Assembly: GCA_041675865.1 (NCBI GenBank)
Contig: JBAYTA010000016.1
Coordinates: 1 to 27,757 of the forward strand
Length of the DNA: 27,757 nucleotides
Direction of reading: 5' to 3'
Source: DUVT01 sp041675865
Lineage (GTDB): Bacteria; Bacillota_I; Bacilli_A; ML615J-28; CAG-698
The notes under the pieces are model-generated. The model was given only the letters and a program-made list of their open reading frames with translations, did not search any database and was not told where the DNA came from. Every line of letters begins with the position of its first letter. Position 1 is the stretch's first letter. This document shows positions 23,793-27,757 of this stretch, in pieces. The position numbers and the translations under genes were made by a program.

Positions 23793-24955
23793 TTATATAC
23801 TCCTTTATACACAAAGCCTATTTCTTCTACAGTTGGATTTAGTTTAAAGTTTCCATCTAAACCTTCCGAAATATAAACTTCATATTTATCATTATTTCTA
23901 ATAACCCAAACAGTTTCTAAACCTTCTTTGGATTTAACAATTTCCATCCCTTTTTCAATTCCAACAGAAAACAAGGCAGTTGAATAAGCATCTCCTTTAA
24001 TTGATTCATCTGTAATAACCGTTAAAGAAACTACATTATTAGTAAATGGATAGCCTGTCCTTGGATCTAATATATGATGGTATTCATTTCCATCTTCATC
24101 CTTAATATACTTTTCATAAGAACCTGACGTAACAATCGTTTGATCTTGAACTTTTATTTGCGCAAAAGTTTCTAGTTCATCATACCTAGGGTGATATATA
24201 GATACATATGGTGTAACAGGTGTTACTGTAAATGGAACATCATTTCCACTTTTATCCATAGCACTACCAATCAACAATATATTTCTTCCTATATCAATTA
24301 TAGCCTTTTCGATGTTATAGTCCAACATAATTGCTTTTAATTTATCTGCTGCATATCCCTTTACTATGCTTCCCAAGTCAATGCCCATATTAGCTTCACT
24401 TAAGAAAACAGTACTATCTTCTTCGTTTATAACAATCTTTTTATAATCTACCAAAGGAAGATAATTAGCAATATCTTCTTCACTTGGTATATCACTAGTT
24501 TGCAATAAAGGAAGATAAGACTTACCAGGAAAATCCCATAAGTTCCATAACGGAGCAATTGTAATATCGTATAAGACAGTTCCTTCTACTTTTGTTTCTA
24601 AACCAACTTCTATAGCAAGTTTAATTACATCAATAACTTCTTTATCGACTACTACAGGGGCAATCCCAGCATTATTATTTACTTTCATTAAATCAGTAAC
24701 TATTCCGTCTCCTCTATCTTGGATATTGAATTTATTATCAAGTGAAGTAAGTTCTTCATTTAACTTCTCCACTAACTCATTATACTTACCATCTGTTCTT
24801 ACTACGTTTTTTGTCCAAAACCAGACTTGATTTTCAGTTTCAAATGCTCCAACCAAATCATAATAATAACCATTATAGCTTCCGCAAGCACTTAATGTTG
24901 TAGCAAAGACAATTAGTAATGCTAGTCCAATTAATTTCTTATATAAATTATTCAA
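23789..24955 (-). CDS. apbE: FAD:protein FMN transferase, lipoprotein
   Basis: ApbE attaches FMN covalently to threonine/serine of secreted or membrane flavoproteins. The 388-residue protein begins with a signal peptide and lipobox LSAC (Cys24), so it is anchored outside the membrane. Family blocks are YDITIAPLWNLWDF, MGIDLGSIVKGYAADK, IDIGRNILLIG, EYHHILDPRTGYP and the magnesium-binding GDAYSTALFSVG near residue 335. Start is TTG (24953-24955), nine bases after GGAGG. The stop overlaps sufC (ATGA), placing ApbE at the head of the suf operon, which is unusual. Upstream is a leader with three 40-bp repeats. The flavinylation target is not adjacent; the truncated lipoprotein at 1-624 is one speculative candidate. 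Confidence 0.95.
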   Translation of the reverse strand: MNNLYKKLIGLALLIVFATTLSACGSYNGYYYDLVGAFETENQVWFWTKNVVRTDGKYNELVEKLNEELTSLDNKFNIQDRGDGIVTDLMKVNNNAGIAPVVVDKEVIDVIKLAIEVGLETKVEGTVLYDITIAPLWNLWDFPGKSYLPLLQTSDIPSEEDIANYLPLVDYKKIVINEEDSTVFLSEANMGIDLGSIVKGYAADKLKAIMLDYNIEKAIIDIGRNILLIGSAMDKSGNDVPFTVTPVTPYVSIYHPRYDELETFAQIKVQDQTIVTSGSYEKYIKDEDGNEYHHILDPRTGYPFTNNVVSLTVITDESIKGDAYSTALFSVGIEKGMEIVKSKEGLETVWVIRNNDKYEVYISEGLDGNFKLNPTVEEIGFVYKGVYK

Positions 24956-25016
24956 TTTTTATTTCCTCCAAATTTACCAAGTTTATATAATTTAGTTTTT
25001 GGAAAATATTTAGTAC

Positions 25017-25136
25017 AATGCTAGCTAAATATGCTAGCTTTAGTAACTATGGTAGTAATGCTAGCTAAATATGCTAGCTTTAGTAACTATGGTAGTAATG
25101 CTAGCTAAATATGCTAGCTTTAGTAACTATGTTATT
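25017..25136. repeat. Three tandem 40-bp units with six GCTAGC palindromes
   Basis: Units lie at 25017-25056, 25057-25096 and 25097-25136. Units 1 and 2 are identical; unit 3 differs only at its positions 36 and 39. Each unit contains ATGCTAGCT twice, 13 bases apart, so the block holds six self-complementary GCTAGC hexamers. In RNA from the minus strand each unit can fold as a GCUAGC stem with a 7-base AUAUUUA loop. The block lies 62-181 bases upstream of the apbE start. It could be a multi-site operator or a structured 5' leader. Confidence 0.9.
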
Positions 25137-25139
25137 ATA
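25134..25139 (-). promoter_or_regulatory. Possible -10 element of the apbE-suf operon
   Basis: A perfect TATAAT on the minus strand overlaps the end of the third 40-bp unit. If used, transcription would start near 25127 and nearly all of the repeat block would be in the 5' leader. The -35 region matches poorly. A second, weaker option, TTGTAC with an 18-base spacer and TAAATT, lies between the repeats and apbE. Confidence 0.4.
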
Positions 25140-25182
25140 CTATATTTTCACAAATTTTGCACCTAATACAACTTTACAATTT

Positions 25183-25218
25183 CTCAAAAGAAAAACCAAA
25201 GATAATTAATCTTTAGTT
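25183..25218 (-). terminator. Intrinsic terminator of the 226-residue protein gene
   Basis: AACCAAAGAT (25194-25203) and ATCTTTAGTT (25209-25218) form a 10-bp stem with one G-T wobble in RNA and a 5-base loop. On the minus strand a TTTTTCTTTT tail follows. It begins four bases after the stop codon. Confidence 0.82.
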
Positions 25219-25222
25219 ATTC

Positions 25223-25903
25223 TCACTTACTATCAATATCAATACTACCACTTCTAATTTGTGCTTTTCTTCTTCTTGCTTCTAGATAGTCATAATCTGA
25301 TTTGTTTTGATTAGTGAGGTTATCTCCCCACTGAACATAATAAGAAACAACTGCTTCGCTTGTTTGATTACTTCCAATTTCTTTTTTAACTAAAGCCTTA
25401 ACTTCAGCTATTTTATTTTCATAAAGTTTATTATACTTAGTCTTATTGTCTTTTACTGTTTCTAATTCATCATGAGCAAGGGTTAATGCCATTGTCTTAT
25501 ATACTTCTTCTTCAGCTAAAGTATATAATTGGTTAATCCTTGTTTGATATGTTAGAACACCTTCATATTGATGGTCCCATTCTTTTTTTGTTGCAAGATA
25601 TGCTTTATTAACCTTCCTTAAGAAAAATACACCAACTCCAGTTAATAATAAATTAATGCCATATAAAATTAAGATTAAGTAAAGGGCAATCAATACTTTA
25701 AGGACAACTGCAATTGTTATAAATAACATTAAAAATAAAGTCATTACAATATAATAAATAATATTACTTCTTCTTTTTTTAAGACTATTAAATGTTGGCG
25801 AAAACTCATTGTTTATCATCTCTAAATCTGAAGTAAACTTCTTCGATAAAGCATCAATGTCATTTCTTAATTTAAGTAGTTCTTGATTACCATAAATTTT
25901 CAA
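25223..25903 (-). CDS. Two-TM coiled-coil membrane protein, function unknown
   Basis: I do not recognise this 226-residue protein. An N-terminal charged helical segment (about 8-45) precedes two hydrophobic segments (about 48-68 and 72-94) joined by a very short turn. A long charged region with coiled-coil character follows (about 98-185), then a tail rich in Arg/Lys and Ser/Asp. Both soluble parts should face the same side, probably the cytoplasm. No enzyme motif or signal peptide is visible. The only in-frame start that keeps the whole N-terminus is TTG at 25901-25903. The AAAGGAGA ribosome site is 32 bases further upstream, with a hairpin between them; ATG at codon 29 is an alternative start without a good site. 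It has its own promoter and terminator. Confidence 0.75.
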   Translation of the reverse strand: MKIYGNQELLKLRNDIDALSKKFTSDLEMINNEFSPTFNSLKKRRSNIIYYIVMTLFLMLFITIAVVLKVLIALYLILILYGINLLLTGVGVFFLRKVNKAYLATKKEWDHQYEGVLTYQTRINQLYTLAEEEVYKTMALTLAHDELETVKDNKTKYNKLYENKIAEVKALVKKEIGSNQTSEAVVSYYVQWGDNLTNQNKSDYDYLEARRRKAQIRSGSIDIDSK

Positions 25904-25913
25904 AGGTCTTTTT

Positions 25914-25943
25914 GAACAAATTGTTATATTTGTTCTCTCCTTT
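25914..25943 (-). promoter_or_regulatory. Ribosome site followed by a hairpin before the TTG start
   Basis: On the minus strand AAAGGAGA (25936-25943) is followed directly by an 8-bp perfect stem, GAACAAAT/ATTTGTTC (25928-25935 and 25914-25921), with a 6-base loop. Ten bases after the stem is the TTG start. Folding the hairpin would bring the ribosome site to about normal distance. Confidence 0.5.
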
Positions 25944-25970
25944 CTTAGAAAAGTAAAATATACTGTATAT

Positions 25971-25999
25971 ATTATATCAATTTTTTAGCTACATTCCAA
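25971..25999 (-). promoter_or_regulatory. Promoter of the 226-residue protein gene
   Basis: On the minus strand TTGGAA (25994-25999) and TATAAT (25971-25976) are separated by 17 bases, with TGA directly before the -10 box. The -35 box overlaps one arm of a short inverted repeat, ATTCCA (25993-25998) and TGGAAT (26019-26024). Confidence 0.65.
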
Positions 26000-26044
26000 C
26001 ACTAAAGATTAAATTTTGTGGAATAAAATTGTTTTCACTCACAA

Positions 26045-26866
26045 TTAATGCTTTTTATAAAAATAATCCCTCATACTATTATACCCAAGTTTAATTAAAT
26101 CCTTATAATTTTCTAAGCCTTTTTTAAAATCTGTTACTTTATATTTACCTGTATTTATATCTACAATATTATAAGAGTCTAACTTGTATTCAACATTGGT
26201 TTGAAATATCTTGCTTTTATATTTATTAATTATACTTGTTTCTTTTGCATATTCATTTAACTTAAAACCAATTGTTGGTATTTGCTGCTTAGAGAAAAGA
26301 TTAATTGGGAAATTATTAACAACACCACCATCAATAAAAACATTACCTTGAATTTTATAGGGAACAAAAACTATTGGCATAGAACAACTCATTGCAACAG
26401 CTTTTGCTATTGGAAAAGCATCTTTAGAATAATTATAAAGGCCTAAATCATCTGGAATAGTAATCATTTTTTTATTTTTATAATCTGTGACTATGATTTT
26501 TAAAAAATAGTCTTCCCCAACTTTCACATCTATAAATTTTGAACAGTTCTTTTCTTTTAAAAGGTTATCTAAAAAGTTCTCAAAATAACTCATTGAATAT
26601 AACCCTTTATATTTTATACCATTTATAAATTTTGCAATTGGCTTTTTAGATTTTGATGCAGTTAAAATATTTACATCAAATTTTTTTACGATATTTTCCA
26701 TTTCATATGATGTGAATTTTGCTGCTAGTAGACTAGAAAATAGTGATCCTACACTTGAGCCTCCTACATATTTAAATCTAAAACCTCTTTCTTCTAAAAA
26801 TCTTATAGCACCAATATATGCTATTCCTTTAATACCTCCACCTTCGAAGACTCCGTTTATATACAT
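26045..26866 (-). CDS. Patatin-like phospholipase
   Basis: Patatin-family lipases hydrolyse acyl esters of lipids with a Ser-Asp dyad. In 273 residues the oxyanion-hole glycine motif is EGGGIKG (8-14), the nucleophile motif GSSVG with Ser38 lies at 36-40, and the catalytic aspartate is in FIDGGVVNNFP in the second half. No signal peptide is seen, so it is probably cytoplasmic or membrane-associated. I use ATG 26864-26866, five bases after GAGGG, because the TTG twelve bases upstream would have its reading frame running through that ribosome site. It stands alone between a terminator and the next promoter; no clear terminator follows its stop. Substrate is unknown. Confidence 0.9.
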   Translation of the reverse strand: MYINGVFEGGGIKGIAYIGAIRFLEERGFRFKYVGGSSVGSLFSSLLAAKFTSYEMENIVKKFDVNILTASKSKKPIAKFINGIKYKGLYSMSYFENFLDNLLKEKNCSKFIDVKVGEDYFLKIIVTDYKNKKMITIPDDLGLYNYSKDAFPIAKAVAMSCSMPIVFVPYKIQGNVFIDGGVVNNFPINLFSKQQIPTIGFKLNEYAKETSIINKYKSKIFQTNVEYKLDSYNIVDINTGKYKVTDFKKGLENYKDLIKLGYNSMRDYFYKKH

Positions 26867-26881
26867 AATATCCCTCAAGAT

Positions 26882-26892
26882 ATTATATTATA
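26882..26892 (-). promoter_or_regulatory. Possible -10 region of the patatin-like gene
   Basis: Two overlapping TATAAT hexamers (26887-26892 and 26882-26887) on the minus strand precede the GAGGG ribosome site. The -35 region overlaps the T tract of the upstream terminator and is weak. Confidence 0.35.
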
Positions 26893-26904
26893 GATTATCA
26901 TTAA

Positions 26905-26936
26905 ATATTAAAAACCCTTCACAAATATGTGAAGAG
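26905..26936 (-). terminator. Intrinsic terminator of the DUF84/DJ-1 operon
   Basis: CTTCACA (26917-26923) and TGTGAAG (26928-26934) form a 7-bp stem with a 4-base loop. On the minus strand GGGTTTTTAA follows; the plus-strand side is also T-rich, so it may work in both directions. Confidence 0.78.
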
Positions 26937-26942
26937 ATTTTT

Positions 26943-27494
26943 TTATATTTCTGCATAAATTGCTTTTCTTACTTTTTCTTTTGTTTGTTGTCCTAGTAAG
27001 TATTCAACAATAGCCAACCCAAAATCAATTGAATATCCCATTGCTTTTCCTGTTATATAATTTTCACTTACAACAACACCTTGATCTTGTCTTAGATTAC
27101 CTAAAGTAATAACTTCTTCAGTTGTAGGAAAACATGTATAATCTTTACCATCATACAATCCAAGTTTACCAACTTGAGATGGTCCAGCACATATTGCAGC
27201 TATTAGTTTCTCTTTATCTGCAAAATCTAATATAATCTCGCTAAGTGTTGTGCTTTTATCTAAAACATTAAATACTGCTTTTCCACCTGGAATAACAATA
27301 AAGTTATAGTCTTCAACTTTTACCTCGGTTAAAAACATATTTGCTTTTACAACCATTCCAGTTTGAGTAGTAACGTCCAAACTATTAGATAAAGATGCAT
27401 AATCTAAATCCAACTTTGCACGTTTTAATACATCAATTGTAGCTATCGCTTCCGTATCTTCAAAGCCATCTCCTAAAATAAATAAACCTCTCAT
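26943..27494 (-). CDS. DJ-1/PfpI family protein
   Basis: This family includes DJ-1/YajL/ThiJ-like proteins, discussed as glyoxalases, chaperones or protein/nucleotide repair enzymes, with disputed activities. The 183-residue protein shows GFEDTEA (10-16) with the conserved glutamate E15, the PGGKAVFNVL loop (69-78) and the nucleophile elbow AAICAGP with C102. The DJ-1-like features fit better than bacterial PfpI proteases. It begins in an ATGA overlap with the upstream DUF84 gene and ends at a terminator, so it belongs to an operon entering from outside the window. Confidence 0.9.
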   Translation of the reverse strand: MRGLFILGDGFEDTEAIATIDVLKRAKLDLDYASLSNSLDVTTQTGMVVKANMFLTEVKVEDYNFIVIPGGKAVFNVLDKSTTLSEIILDFADKEKLIAAICAGPSQVGKLGLYDGKDYTCFPTTEEVITLGNLRQDQGVVVSENYITGKAMGYSIDFGLAIVEYLLGQQTKEKVRKAIYAEI

Positions 27495-27757
27495 ACTTTT
27501 GTCCTCCTTAAGTATTGCCCATATAGTAATTTTACTATATGGATGAAAATATCTTTTCTTTTGATTTGGTTATTTGTGAAAAAGCCGATTGCGCCTTCTT
27601 TATGTTTTATATCTTTTGTATTTAAAAATTCATCCATAACATCTGCAAGTTCTTTTTTTTCAATAAACAGTTTATCCTTGATAAAACTATCCATTGGAAT
27701 TCTAGTTCCTCCTGCATAATAGATATTATCATCTGTATCTATTAAAACTCCCCAGTT
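27491..27757 (-). CDS. DUF84/YjjX-type inosine/xanthosine triphosphatase, 5' end cut off by window
   Basis: The frame is open from the window edge to the stop at 27491, giving 88 residues of the C-terminal half. Reading past the internal ATG at 27692-27694 reveals NWGVLIDTDDNIYYAGGTRI directly upstream in frame, so that ATG is not the true start. Family hallmarks are GTRIP, KKELADVMDEFL and, most telling, the block EGAIGFFTNNQIKRKDIF, matching the GAIGxLTxGxxxR pattern of DUF84. These enzymes remove ITP/XTP from the nucleotide pool. The stop overlaps the DJ-1 start as ATGA. Confidence 0.82.
   Translation of the reverse strand, partial: NWGVLIDTDDNIYYAGGTRIPMDSFIKDKLFIEKKELADVMDEFLNTKDIKHKEGAIGFFTNNQIKRKDIFIHIVKLLYGQYLRRTKV

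Noticed and set aside
25017..25136. CRISPR array
   Set aside because: The 40-bp units are contiguous, with no unique spacers between them, and no cas genes are nearby.
25977..26044. Terminator after the patatin-like gene
   Set aside because: Only short weak pairings are present (5-6 bp with long loops) and no T tract follows; I could not support a terminator here.
26712..26996. 94-codon plus-strand reading frame across the patatin-DJ-1 junction
   Set aside because: It is antisense to the patatin N-terminus, to a terminator and to the DJ-1 C-terminus; its protein shows no recognisable motif.
27491..27694. Small complete 67-residue gene starting at the ATG 27692-27694
   Set aside because: The frame continues upstream to the window edge with DUF84-type sequence, so this is the C-terminal part of a larger gene.

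Overview
The window is strongly AT-rich, and every gene I can support lies on the minus strand, so transcription runs from high to low coordinates. The gene set looks like a low-GC Bacillota or free-living, Mollicutes-related bacterium (for example an Izemoplasma-, Acholeplasma- or Haloplasma-like lineage). TGA is used as a stop codon: four gene pairs overlap as ATGA, and tryptophan is encoded by TGG. This argues against the Mycoplasma/Spiroplasma code. Shine-Dalgarno sequences of the GGAGG type are common, and several genes start with TTG.

Layout, listed in order of increasing coordinate: (1) 1-624, a secreted lipoprotein cut by the window edge, with its own promoter. (2) 4841-928, an operon of a membrane-anchored glycerophosphodiester phosphodiesterase, a GH4 6-phospho-glycosidase, a BadF/NAGK-family sugar kinase and Maf. 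(3) 6647-4952, a two-gene NHEJ operon, Ku plus a ligase-only LigD. (4) 7500-6742, a single membrane protein of unknown function. (5) 11766-7659, tilS-hpt-ftsH-rqcP, which keeps the tilS-hprT-ftsH order of Bacillus. (6) 15306-11874, an alpha/beta hydrolase, a Mur ligase with a membrane domain at its N-terminus, and Ddl. (7) 18920-15444, a degenerate ABC-type ATPase, its membrane partner and an LTA synthase-like enzyme. (8) 24955-19028, apbE-sufC-sufD-sufS-sufU-sufB, an Fe-S assembly operon led by a flavin transferase lipoprotein. (9) 25903-25223, a coiled-coil membrane protein. (10) 26866-26045, a patatin-like lipase. (11) 27757-26943, a DUF84/YjjX-type NTPase cut by the window edge, plus a DJ-1/PfpI protein.

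Most operons end in clear intrinsic terminators, and several begin with recognisable sigma-A-type promoters, so the transcription units can be drawn with some confidence. Themes are envelope polymer metabolism (LtaS-like enzyme, GDPD, Mur ligase, Ddl), nucleotide housecleaning (Maf, DUF84), and flavin/Fe-S cofactor maturation.

The least explained items are: three tandem 40-bp units with six GCTAGC palindromes in front of apbE-suf; the apparently ATP-binding-dead ABC protein in the LtaS operon; the membrane Mur ligase lacking the usual MurF N-domain; and a hairpin between a strong Shine-Dalgarno and a distant TTG start at 25903. No mobile element, CRISPR array, tRNA or rRNA was seen.
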